From Epiperipatus broadwayi (taxonomy: Eukaryota; Onychophora; Udeonychophora; Euonychophora; Peripatidae): 64,000 nucleotides of DNA. Shown one piece after another: positions 38,063 through 48,733 of the stretch (position 1 is its first letter; each line of letters opens with the position of its first letter). The DNA lies in assembly GCA_028023455.1 (NCBI GenBank), contig JAQFVV010012531.1, positions 2,296,001 through 2,360,000 on the forward strand, given 5' to 3'. Position numbers and translations under genes: made by a program. The notes below the pieces were generated by a model. It was not told the DNA's origin, did no database searches, and worked only from the letters and a program-made list of their open reading frames with translations.

Positions 38063-38842
38063 TGTAAAATAAAATAGAAAATCATATAACATTACAATAT
38101 ATGCCAAAAAAAAAATAGACCTTTTCAAGTGAAATTCAACAACATATATATACAAAACAAAACAGACCTTCCCATCATTGAAAACCAACTTCATTTAACA
38201 TCAAAGGATGTCTTCATGAGATTGATGGCCTGAGATTTAAGAAAATTTATCATCAGTTTCTTTTACTCTTGTCTTTAATTCATTTCTTTCATAAAAGATA
38301 ATATTTGCATTGTCAAATAATATTTTATGACACTTGCATTCAGTTCATGAATAAATATACAAAGCTGAGTTATGATATCTATTTTTAACTCTATTCTTAC
38401 GGACTTTAATTCTTTCATTATTAAGTCTTTTTAATGAAAGAGTTAAAGTTCATAAGAGTAGAATTAAAAATAAATATCATAACTCAGCTTTATATATTCA
38501 TTAATTAAATACAGGTCATAAAATATTACTTGACAATCAAGACATTAACTTCTATGAAAGAAATGAGTTTAAAAAAAAGAGTAAAAGATACTGATGATAA
38601 ATTTTTGAATTCTGAGGCCAGCAATCTCATGAAGTCATCCTTTGATGTCAAAGGAAGTTGGTTTTTAGAGTGAATGATGGGAAGGGCCATTTTGTTTTGT
38701 ATATATAAGTTGTTTATTTGTTGTTGAATTTCACTTGTTAATAGATGAAATCATGATAATGGAAGAATTTTAGTAAAATTTTGTTGTTGTTTTTTTTTAG
38801 CTAGTATTGTAATGTTATATGATTTCCAATTTTATTTATTTA
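38063..38842. mobile_element. ~780-bp palindromic (foldback) element
   Basis: The arms (38,063-38,420 and 38,432-38,842) are reverse complements from the centre, where TTCTTTCATTA faces TAATGAAAGAGTTAA, out to the ends, where ATCATATAACATTACAATAT faces its complement. One side has a ~40-base excess near 38,750. The match looks like ~85%. No ORF is shared by the arms. It could form a very long hairpin. It resembles the 15.3-kb palindrome in structure but not visibly in sequence. Class unknown. Confidence 0.8.
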
Positions 38843-39251
38843 TCATTACTAGTATAGCAGTAGGTATTTAATTTAATATATATAGTGTATAAATGACAAC
38901 TTATGAATCAATATGCATATTATACTTATAGAGATGTTCAGGTGCATAAATACTCAAACAAATATAGAAAATAAAATTAATGATTTCAAATTATAATAAA
39001 TCATACTATCAAATAATATTCCTCTATGAGATCATAATGTAATATCTATTTAACAATAAAAAAGAAAGAATATTTCATTTCCTAATTGGCAAAATATGAC
39101 TAAGATCAATTTTTTTATTCCTAGATATGATTCATTCTATATAAATATAATAAAATCATTTAATTCTAAACTATTTAGATATCCTATAATCAGTTGAATT
39201 TATATCAATATAGTTTCAATATTCTGGTTTAAGCCAAAGGATAATATTATA

Positions 39252-42105
39252 TCATCATCATCAACCATTATCAATCCACTGCAGGATGAAGGTCTCTCCA
39301 AGTTTAATCGATCTTCTCCGATCTTTAGCTTCTCTTCTCCACAACACCCCTGCACATTTTCTTATTTCATCCATCCATCTCACATGTGGTCTCTTTCTGG
39401 GTCTTTTACAATCTCTTGGAATCCAGTTTAAAATTTCAATTGTCCATCTATTATCATCTCTTCTAGCAATATGTCCAGCCCAACTCCATTTCAATCTTTT
39501 AATTTTTTCAATAAGGTCAGTAACACCTGTTTGTTGTCTTACCCATACATTGCGTTTTCGATCTCTTCTTGTTACTCTCAACATACATCTCTCCATACTC
39601 GTTTGAGTGGTCTGAAGTCTCTATATTGCTCTTCTATTAAGTGTCCAAGTCTCAGGTCCATAAGTAAGAACTGGTAAAACACATTTGTTAAAAACCATCC
39701 TTTTCAAACACATAGGCATATTTCCTTTTAGTATCAAGTTATTTCTACCAAAAGCACTCCAACCAAGTTTAATTCTATGATTAATTTCCTCCATTATGTT
39801 TCCATCTGTATTAATAATCTGACCAAGGTATTTGTAACTGTTAACTTCTTCTAATTCTTCATAATCAATCTTTATTTTCATATTTTGAGCAAATCGATTA
39901 AACATTACTTTAGTCTTTTTAACATTTATCTTTAGTCCTACTTTTCTACTTTCATCTGCTAACTCCTGCAACATTTCCTGCAGCTCTGAAGCATTATTTG
40001 CAAAAACTACTACATCATCTGCGAAATCTAAATGACTTAAATACTCTCCATTTACTTTCACTCCTTTAGTTTCCCATTTTAATCCACAAAATACTTCTTG
40101 CAGCACTGCTGTAAAGAGTTTTGGAGATATGGAGTCACCTTGTCTTACACCTTTCTCAATGTTGATTTTTCCAGTATCATTATGTAATCTAATTGTTGCT
40201 GTTGCATTTTTATAAATATTCTTTAAAATATGACAATATCTTGGATCTATACCTTGATGATCCAATGCTTTAATCACTGAAGAAATGTGTATAGAATCGA
40301 ATGCCTTTTCATAATCTACAAATCCAAAACATAATGACAACTCATATTCATTTGTTCTTTCTATGACTTCTCTCAATATCTGGATATGATCTATTGTACT
40401 AAAACCACTTTTAAATCCAGCTTGTTCTCTTGGTTGGTGAAAATCCAAAGTTCTCTGTAGATGAGTTGTAATTATCTTGGTAAAAATTTTATATAAAACT
40501 GATAAAAGGCTGATAGGTCTGTAATTTCTAATATCTTCTTTATCACCATTTTTAAATATTAATATTATTACTGCATTCTTCCAATCTTCCGGTACATCTT
40601 TATCATTTAGACATTTGGTATATAACTTTGCTAAAATTGTTTCTATTTTTTCACCTGCTTCTTTTAATATATCAATTATAATTCCATCATTTCCTGGAGC
40701 CTTTCCTTTCTTCATACACTTAATTGCATGTCTCACTTCTTCATTTAAAATTCTGGGCAATTCGGAAGATGTAATAGATATAGGAGGTACTTGTTCTTTA
40801 TTACTATATAATTCTTGTTAAAAATCTTCTACCAATTTCATGATGTCATCTCTCTTTTTAGTAATAATTCCATCTTTTTTTCTTATTGCAGATATAAATT
40901 TCCTACCAATACCAAAATGTTGTTTAACATTTTTGAGACTTTTATTTTCTTCTACAGCTTTCCTTGCTATTTCACAGTTATACTTTCTTATATCATTTTC
41001 AACTCTTTTCCGTACCATTTTACAAAATTCGAGATATTCAATTCTTTTTAATACATCATTTTTGTATATCTTCATATTCCTTCTTTTCTTCATAAATTCT
41101 CTAGTCTCAGTAGAAATTTTATTAATCAATTGCTGCTTTTTTCTACCAGCTATGTTTGTTGCAGTTTTTAAAAGTGTATCAGTTATTTTCATATTAATTT
41201 CATTCAAATCTGAATCATGTTCAAAATCTCCTAACATTTGAAACCTATTTGTAAGTTCTAATTTAAATTCATTAGAATGTTTCTGAAGATTAGGAATATC
41301 AACTGTAAATATTGTTTTTCTTAATAATTTTTCTCTCTCTAGTTTTACATTAACACGTAACTTACACCTTACTAATCGATGATCACTTCCTGTGTTAAAT
41401 TTATTAAGAACATTACAATCTTGAAATATGTATTTTCTGTTAGTCAAAATATAATCCAATTCTGCTGTACCTTCATTTGGATGCTTCCATGTCCATTTCC
41501 TTTTAACATTTTTCTCAAAAAATAAATTCATAATATAAAGTTTTTCTTTTTCTGCAAACTCCACAAGTCTATGTCCTCTCTCATTTCTATTACCATAACC
41601 AAAATTACCTACAGCAATTTCATCTTTTATTTGTCTACCAATTCTAGCATTAAAGTCTCCCATAACAATTTTAAAATGTTGTTTACTCTGATCAAAAGCT
41701 TTTTGTACATCCATATAAAAATCTTCTACTACTTCATCACTATGAGAACTTGTTGGGGCATAAACCTGAATTATCTGCATTTGGTATCTGCTATTAAGTT
41801 GTATAACTAATCTTGCCACTCTGTCCGATACACCATCAATCTCCACAATATTGTTCTTCCACTTTTTATTTATAATGAATCCTACTCCACTTGTATTTCC
41901 AATATGTGTGCCTTTATAATAGAGTATATGTCCACTTTTTAAATCAATTGTTTCTTCTCCTTTTCTTCTAACTTCACAAAGTCCAATAATGTCCCATTTA
42001 ATATAAGACAGTTCTTCTTCTAATTCTTGCAATCTTCCTTCACTTGAAAGTGATCTGCAGTTGTAAGTACCTAAATAAAAAGTCGTCATCAAATGGCAGC
42101 CTGGA
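39252..42105 (-). mobile_element. RTE-type LINE, near-complete copy I
   Basis: Non-LTR retrotransposon of RTE (BovB/RTE-like) type. One frame covers APE endonuclease, reverse transcriptase and a basic C-terminal tail. The 3' end carries the (ATG)n-type microsatellite tail typical of RTE. The 5' limit was set by comparison with the older copy at 48,734-51,813: similarity stops near 42,105, just ahead of the start codon, so copy I lacks most of the 5' UTR. Candidate flanking repeats (ATATTAT at both ends) are too A/T-rich to trust. At least three other copies or fragments are in the window. Confidence 0.88.
39261..42089 (-). pseudogene. RTE endonuclease-reverse transcriptase, two nonsense codons
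   Basis: The protein would nick chromosomal DNA and copy the element's RNA in place. ATG at 42,089. The APE endonuclease shows TYNCRS, LCEVRR, VYAPTS, GDFNARIG and SDHRLV. The RT shows KAPGNDGI, NYRPISLLSV, FVDYEKAFDS (motif A), VRQGDSISPKLF (motif B), FADDVVV (motif C) and KYLGQIIN. The tail contains WAGHIARRDD and RKRPHVRWMDEIRK. All three open segments share one frame, and only stops at 40,818-40,820 and 39,621-39,623 interrupt it. The older copy has CAA, not a stop, at the second site. With just two point nonsense changes in ~944 codons this is a recent arrival, but as it stands it is not translatable in full. Confidence 0.9.
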
Positions 42106-43240
42106 CTATATTATCTGACTTCCATAACAATATTTTATTTATTCCCCTTCATCAGTGACTATGTTCATGTACACAACTATGTTAACTGCAGTACACAGCT
42201 TTATTTATTTAATAACCTCATGTATAGGTCCAAGTTATTATTCTTTTATGTGCATAATTGTTTAACTGCGATATATGGTTTGCATTATTTATTTAAATTC
42301 TCTATTTTCCTCCTCGATTATTGTATACCTACAGTTCTAACTGGACAATGCACTGGGAAAATAATCTCCATTTCCTTGCCTAAACTTCTAATAATCATCC
42401 AAAATAAGTTATGATTAATAAACCCACAAATAATCAGGCATGACTTCCATATCAATAAGGAAAATTAGTCAAATTATTTATGAGTAGATCATTGCTATTA
42501 GTCATAAAACTTGGACACCATTGGCATTTGTTTATCAATGCCTTCTTATTGTACCGGTTGAAAAAACACCACCACCTAAACTGCAAGTCAAAAACAAACT
42601 CGGGCGGTTCAAACTGAATTTAAACCCAACTCACCAGCTCAGATAAGTAGAAATTTAAATCAACGGCAAAGAGCTATGCGCCAAGAAACTAGCTCAACGG
42701 TTGGTGAGGATTAGAGACCCCTGAACTGACACTAATATCGGATAATAAATTCTAAAGATAATTTTAAATCGAATCATATGTATATGTTCAGGTTGCCAAC
42801 ACAGACAACAAGTCTTAACATTAAAATAATTATTGAATAAGATAATTAAGAAACTAAGAAACCAAGTGTGTTTAGAAAATATTTAATAATAATAGTTTGT
42901 TTTGTTTGAATTTTAAATAATGATTATATTAATTAATTCTAGTCCTTAAACAAAGTTTATAATTATAATAAGAGTGGCGGTCCTTATTATATGCCAATGA
43001 GTATTACGCAATATTTGAAAGTCTATCTATCTATGCCCCCAACAAGAAAATAAAGGCAGATAAAGGTATTCATTTGTAAAGGATATTATTACTCTAATTT
43101 TATACGAAAGAATGTGAGATTTATTTTCACATTCGCAAATCCATTCATGAAGAGCAAGATATGTATTTTAGGGCATAACTTTAATCTTTATTGGAAAACT
43201 TATTTACTTTGAGATATAACTGAGAATTTGTTTGACTTTA
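42106..43240. other. AT-rich DNA; partial tandem ~70-bp repeat; no gene
   Basis: Two related units start near 42,169 and 42,239 (sharing TTTAACTGC-like and TTATTTATTTAA words). A less AT-rich patch at about 42,545-42,740 is unexplained. No ORF supported. Confidence 0.45.
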
Positions 43241-43257
43241 ATTGAAATCACTTCATC

Positions 43258-43469
43258 ACGAATTACGAGCATCAGAGCGGGCTTTACCGGAACAGAGAGG
43301 CAACAGTGCTGACGAATTACGAGCTATAAAATGAAGTTGAAAGACAATGGCTGGTCGATGATCTAAGTCCTATGGCGGTTTGCATTTCACAAGTCTTACT
43401 GCCCTTTAAGGAGAAATGATTTATAAGTAGTATGGCGGTTTGTATTTGACAAGTCTTATGCCCTTTAAG
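43258..43469 (+). repeat. Two pairs of short direct repeats in a less AT-rich island
   Basis: ACGAATTACGAGC occurs at 43,258 and 43,312. TATGGCGGTTTGCATTTCAC-like units of ~40 bases occur at 43,371 and 43,431 (60-base step), both ending in a GCCCTTTAAG word. The repeats contain CG pairs, unusual here. They could be a local duplication or paired protein-binding sites. Confidence 0.7.
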
Positions 43470-43581
43470 TAGATGGGAACACGGGAAAGCCAGGCCAAGT
43501 TGTAACTACAAGCCTTTGGTGTTTCAAATATAACATGAGCGGAGGAGGAAGTGCTTTCTTCCTCTATAATTAAAATATTAG

Positions 43582-43669
43582 AAATATCATCACCGACAAG
43601 CCTAACGGAGCGGAAGATTGCCCTACATCAGCAATGTTTGAAGATGATGACTTGAGAGTCACCGTTTGA
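43582..43669 (+). CDS. Candidate terminal coding exon (plus strand)
   Basis: After an acceptor-like TATTAG at 43,576-43,581 the frame reads NIITDKPNGAEDCPTS and then AMFEDDDLRVTV to a TGA at 43,667-43,669, with AATAAA three bases later (43,672-43,677). GC content is well above the flanks and the residues look like a real acidic C-terminus; the final VTV would fit a class II PDZ-binding end. I do not recognise the protein, no upstream exon was found, and AATAAA is common in AT-rich DNA. Confidence 0.25.
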
Positions 43670-44499
43670 ATAATAAAACCCAATTATAGAATGCTCTACG
43701 TGATGACTTGATCAAATTAATTAAAGTCAAACGAGCTTTTAACTAAAGCTATTTTAAAGCATTATAAAATTATATTAATCATGCCCCAAATATCGTGCCC
43801 TTCCTGAATCTTAATAGAAAATAACAGAAAGTTGAATTAGAATATATTTATTTGATTCCTTTATCGGCCCTTTGCAAAAAAAAAAAACATTTTAAGATTA
43901 TATATGAATAAATACACATTGGTAAATACGAGAAAATAGCTGGGGCATAGATTAGAAACGGAGCTAATAATTTGTTATTAGCCAATTATAAAAATAGTGA
44001 ATATTTAATAATTTCTTTCGACTCGATAATTGATAGAATGGTAAATCTAGTTCTAATGGGCGAAAATTACTATTAGAATTAATATATTATTATTTGCACA
44101 AGGCAAAGAAAACAAAGATCATCGAGTCGAAAGATTATTGGCATATAATTAAAAATAAACAACATTTATAAATCACACAATATATATATAGTATAGTAAA
44201 TGAACCACCATAGTAATGAAGGAAAGTTAAATTTAAAGACTAGAGATTGAGAGAATTACTAATTTAAAATAGCATAAATAAAAGGTGTTACACAGAGATT
44301 ATTACATTAAACAATAAAGACCTCTAAAAGGGAGTGTAAAGTAAAGTTCGAAACTGGCCAGAAAGTTTAAGGTTCATTATGGAAACATATTACCCATTTC
44401 TTCCGGGGCTGGTTCTTAGTTTACACGTGCAGGTGAGGAAAACATAGGCATGCATTTGATCGATTACTTGAACAGTATTTTAATGAATTTTCACGATTT

Positions 44500-44740
44500 T
44501 AGCAGCTGATTGGTCCAGAAAAGATTCAGCAGCTTCATTGAAGATTTTCAGGGGACTTCAGGAACCATAGCCAGATTCCTGAAGTTTTAGCCCTTCACCA
44601 TGATCGAAACACTATTTGAATTCATGATTTAAAATGCATAGTTTACTGCACTTCTCTACAACAAAGATGGCTTCTCCTCTCCAAACTTTTCAGAGCTATA
44701 TATACTGTAATTGATGCCTTCGGGCTAGCGCTTCTTTCAT
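44500..44740. promoter_or_regulatory. Promoter-like segment: CCAAT (inverted) and TATA motifs
   Basis: CTGATTGGTCC at 44,516-44,526 is the exact complement of a strong NF-Y site (CCAATCAG context). CTATATATAC lies ~175 bases to the right at 44,694-44,703, followed by a GC-richer stretch with CG pairs. The island runs from about 44,390 to 44,760 and also has a donor-like CAG|GTGAGG at 44,429-44,437. Direction is undecided and no start site can be shown. Confidence 0.3.
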
Positions 44741-45239
44741 TATCAATGTGACAAAATTTACTGGTTGTTTTAGATACATTCCTTCGATAAGACTTTCAAA
44801 CTGATTAACTTGAATTCATTTTCTAATTAGAAAATGAATTCTTAAAATCAGAAAATGATTTTAATTAGGAAATCCTTACATTTTAAATACTTATCTTTTT
44901 TTCTAATTAATAAAACTTTACCTACTGTTTTTGGAAAGGGAAAATCTGAAAGCTTATCGAAAGAATGTAGCTTTTAATCAATAAAACTTTAACAAATTAT
45001 TTTTAAAAAAAATCAAACATTCCCGACGCAATGAAATTTTCGAACAATTATATATATTTAAATATTTACAAATATATACGCACAATCCACGCAGTTACAA
45101 TATATAAATTCATGAATAATTCTATCATGAATTTATTAATAGCATTGATTAATTTTAAACTGAAACTAATTAATTTTAATACGCATTTATGAAATAAGTT
45201 ATTCTTTATGGAAATTAGCGTGGATTGAACGCATAAAGC

Positions 45240-45345
45240 CCCAATGCATTGGAAATTTAAGGTTAGTACTAGGGTTTGAAGTGGGCTTATGGCTAGATGT
45301 CATGAAGCTAGGATCGAACTCAGATCCGACTGCTTCATTATATAG
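45240..45345 (-). repeat. tRNA-like SINE trace
   Basis: The minus strand has GAGTTCGATCC (complement of 45,311-45,321), a near-perfect pol III B box, preceded by an AATGAAGCAGTCGG stretch. An A box at the right distance is not clear. It sits in a less AT-rich patch. Probably a tRNA-derived SINE fragment, different from the two in the hAT element. Confidence 0.35.
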
Positions 45346-45974
45346 TTATGGGTATATACTTCATACAAATATATCTACTTGAACATATTGCTACATTTTC
45401 GACTACTAAAGCTGTATTATTCATAATTCACTTGATTAATATTCTTTCATTATTTCATAATATGTAAATATGTCAATAATTAAGATTTCAATAATTTCAG
45501 TTTTATCAGAAGTTGTTCTGAGCAAATTTATTTAATTTAATATAAACACACATATCTGAGTGAGTTATATAAATAACCTTAATTTGTGTCTGCTCTTCAA
45601 CATTAATGATATTAATAATATTATCTTTGTCTATTTTCTGTGGTAAAATATATTTAATCATGGATTACCATTATTTTTTTTATTGAGAATTATTTATTCT
45701 CATGTTAGCTGCAGGATAATCTAATTGTTGAATAGAAATTTATTTAGGTTAAACTTATTAAAAGATCTACATATAAGAAATGATTATGTGAAAAATTTAA
45801 AACATTATAATAATAATATAAATGTTTAATTTTTATCAGTTATAGCTGTAAAAGAAAAGAAAAAAAAACTTTTCTTCTTGTGTAGTTCATTTTTTTATTT
45901 ATTTTTTTTAAAGGGGGGGGGGGGAGTCGAATGAGGAATATAAATAGAATATTTTATTTTTCAAAAAATTAATA
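45346..45974. other. AT-rich DNA; poly-G tract; no gene
   Basis: No gene. A run of 12 G lies at 45,913-45,924 in otherwise A/T-rich DNA. Confidence 0.55.
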
Positions 45975-46690
45975 CAAAAAAAAAGAATCTTTTATGTAAA
46001 AAGAAAATCAATTGGTCAAGGTTTAATGCAATAATTTCTGAGGCAATTAATAGATTGGATGAAAGATTGATATCTAGGTAATTTTTAAAAAAACAAAGAA
46101 GTGTTTTGGAAGTAAAATTCAGTAGTAATGAGTCCACCAATCAGAAGTCCATTTTGGAAATTTGATACTATATTGATCTCTTAGTTTTAAAAAAAATAGT
46201 TGCAAAGTAATATATTATTGTGGAGTTTATGAAATATGTATTATACTCACTAAAAGCAAATCATTAATGACCCAACTATGTAACCAATTTCACTAAAAGG
46301 ATCGTAGAATGAAAATACCCAAGAGAACCATTCAACAAACCCTATGCATTGAACCATCCAAAATCATGACAGTCTCAACTTATGCTAATCAACAATAAAA
46401 ATAACTGCTAAATTGGAAATCTGGAGTTGCAAAAAAAAAAAAAAGCTAAATAGATGAAAAATGAAATTGTTAAACTGGAAATTTGGATCTACAAAGAAAA
46501 AGGGGTAAAAAAATAAAGAAAAAAAATTCAAAAAGATAAAAATAAACAAAAAACTATAAAAAAGATGGAGCTAAGAAATTAACAAAGCTACTATCTGCCA
46601 GATTTACAAAGACACTCAACTAGGCACCCACAAAAGAACCAAAAAAGGAAGAAAAAAATACATGGAAAATGAGGTATTGTAATGTGTACA
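45975..46690 (+). repeat. Unclassified interspersed repeat R, copy 2
   Basis: Aligns with the reverse complement of 29,430-30,060. It begins with AAGAAAATCAATTGGTCA, passes through a GGATGAAAGATTGATATC block, then two or more iterations of the CTGGA..TACAAA motif, and ends near AATGAGGTATTGTAATG. No coding frame is conserved between the two copies, so it is probably non-autonomous. Confidence 0.6.
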
Positions 46691-48716
46691 CATTTACATT
46701 TATAGTGTTATTTTAAAGAAAATTAAAAATATTGATTTTTTTTTTTTTTATAATTGTCGAAATTTTTTTTTTTACTTGGTTAAAATGTTATGAGGATATC
46801 CTCATTTTCAAAAGAAAAGGGAAAGGAATATCCAAGTTAAAATTATTTTTTTTTCTTAAAATATTATGAAATTTTTTTTTTATGGTTTGGTGATTGTGAA
46901 GAAATAGCTTGTTTTTAGATTCAAAGTTAATTAAATTAAATCAGAAGTGAATATATGTATTATATGAAATATATATGTATTACAGGGATAGGATGGATCA
47001 ATCTGTGTATTATCTTTGGGTTTGTCTCATTATCATTTTTTAAATTTTCAAAAATTATTTTGTTTAATTGCGACGTCTTTATTTTTCTATTTGTTCAATG
47101 AACTACCAATGTGTGTAAACGATTTCATCATAGATGTGCTTTAAAAAATTTGTAGTTTATCCCAGTAAAATTACTTAATAGAATGAATTAAAGGTGTACA
47201 TTAGAGTCCTTACAATACCAAAAATAGCTCAGATAATAGTATTTGCTATATATATATATGTGAGTATATGTTTATTTATAGAATTACTTGAATGATATAA
47301 AGGTAAAAATCACTTTTAAAAACGACATACTTCATTTTATTGATATATTTTAGGACAATTATTTTTTTATGCTCAGTAAGAAAAGTCTTTGGATGATAAT
47401 GATTAGCACCCCCCCCCCCACTTGCTTGCTATACACCTAGTTACAGACTATTATAGTAAATTGATTTTATTAAAACTTTTTTAAAGAAATGTTGAATTAA
47501 CTTTATTTCATTATTTATAACCTTTAAACATATACTCATTGTATTTATGGCATTGTATACTGTAATTTTACCATAAGATTAAATATATTTAACCAAAAGA
47601 AGAAACAACTTATTTAGGGTTGTTTATAATTTGTCCCACCTGTCATTTATTATTAATATGAGCACATTTGTATCCTTTTATCGCTGAAGTTATATACTAT
47701 TTTAAATGTTCCCGTTTGATCTTAAATATTCCTTACAAACAATATATAATACAGAGCACTCAATTATTATAAAGCGGTTTAATATAATAAAAATAATTAG
47801 CACAATATTGAAATAATTCTTTAAGAGCAAACTGACTACATTTTTAAAATAAAGTTCAAATCACCTTAAAGTTTCATTTTCGGTACTGACTGATTTTCTC
47901 TTGTGAGAAAACAAAAGATGTTTTTCTAGATTTATGTGCATATGTGAATCTAGCTTCTATAGTTGAAATTTTAAAGCTTGATGGAGTTTCAATAACAGAA
48001 CCATAATAATACAAGTTCTAAATTTGTTGCCTATGTTTTTGAGTTTACATGCTTGAACAATTATCTTCCAAAATCTTAGTATATGTTTCTGGAAAATACA
48101 GTTAACAGTGTTAAAATTTATTATATATATATACTTATTTAGTTTAGCTGCCTAAGGTTTTCCATTTTTCTTTATTTGCTTTTTACACCGGTGGGGGGGG
48201 GGGGGGTAAAGACTGAAGTTAGATTATCTGTTCAGAGTTTCAAAAGTAGTTGTGCCAATAAATCTATTAGTAATTTACCCAATCATTATTTTCTTCTGTG
48301 ACTTCTTATTGATTCTGTGACTATTGTGTTTTTGCCCTTTTTTGATTTTCTTTCCCTTATGTAACAAAATCATTCACTTTTATTATATATCTTTTTTTGT
48401 AAATTTCAGTCTTACTATTCCAGACAATTAAATAACCGAAATTTCCAAAAAAATCAAATCATTTACATATATTAATAGTATTTTCCAAAATAAATTGTAT
48501 ATTTTATAATTACTTCAATTATCAATTAAGTAGAAATTAATCAAATTTACACTACACACATTACACATGAATATCTCCACACTTCTACTAATTATTTATA
48601 TTTTAAATTTAGACTTCTACATTTCAAAATAGATTCTAAAATTCTATTTTTATTATCTTTTTTTATTATTTATTATTTTTATTATCTTTTAAGTGAAATG
48701 AAATATTTTTGTCAGT
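46691..48716. other. AT-rich DNA; poly-C and poly-G tracts; no gene
   Basis: No gene recognised. A run of 11 C lies at 47,409-47,419 and a run of 14 G at 48,193-48,206. Confidence 0.55.
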
Positions 48717-48733
48717 AAATGTGATTGCGGCTG

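Noticed and set aside
39286-41241. Plus-strand frames across the RTE element (for example 40,840-41,241)
   Set aside because: Antisense shadows of the RTE endonuclease-RT frame.
39241-42115. ATATTAT repeats as the target duplication of RTE copy I
   Set aside because: Too short and too A/T-rich to distinguish from background.
43672-43677. AATAAA as proof of a gene 3' end
   Set aside because: The hexamer is frequent in DNA this AT-rich; it is only weak support for the candidate exon.
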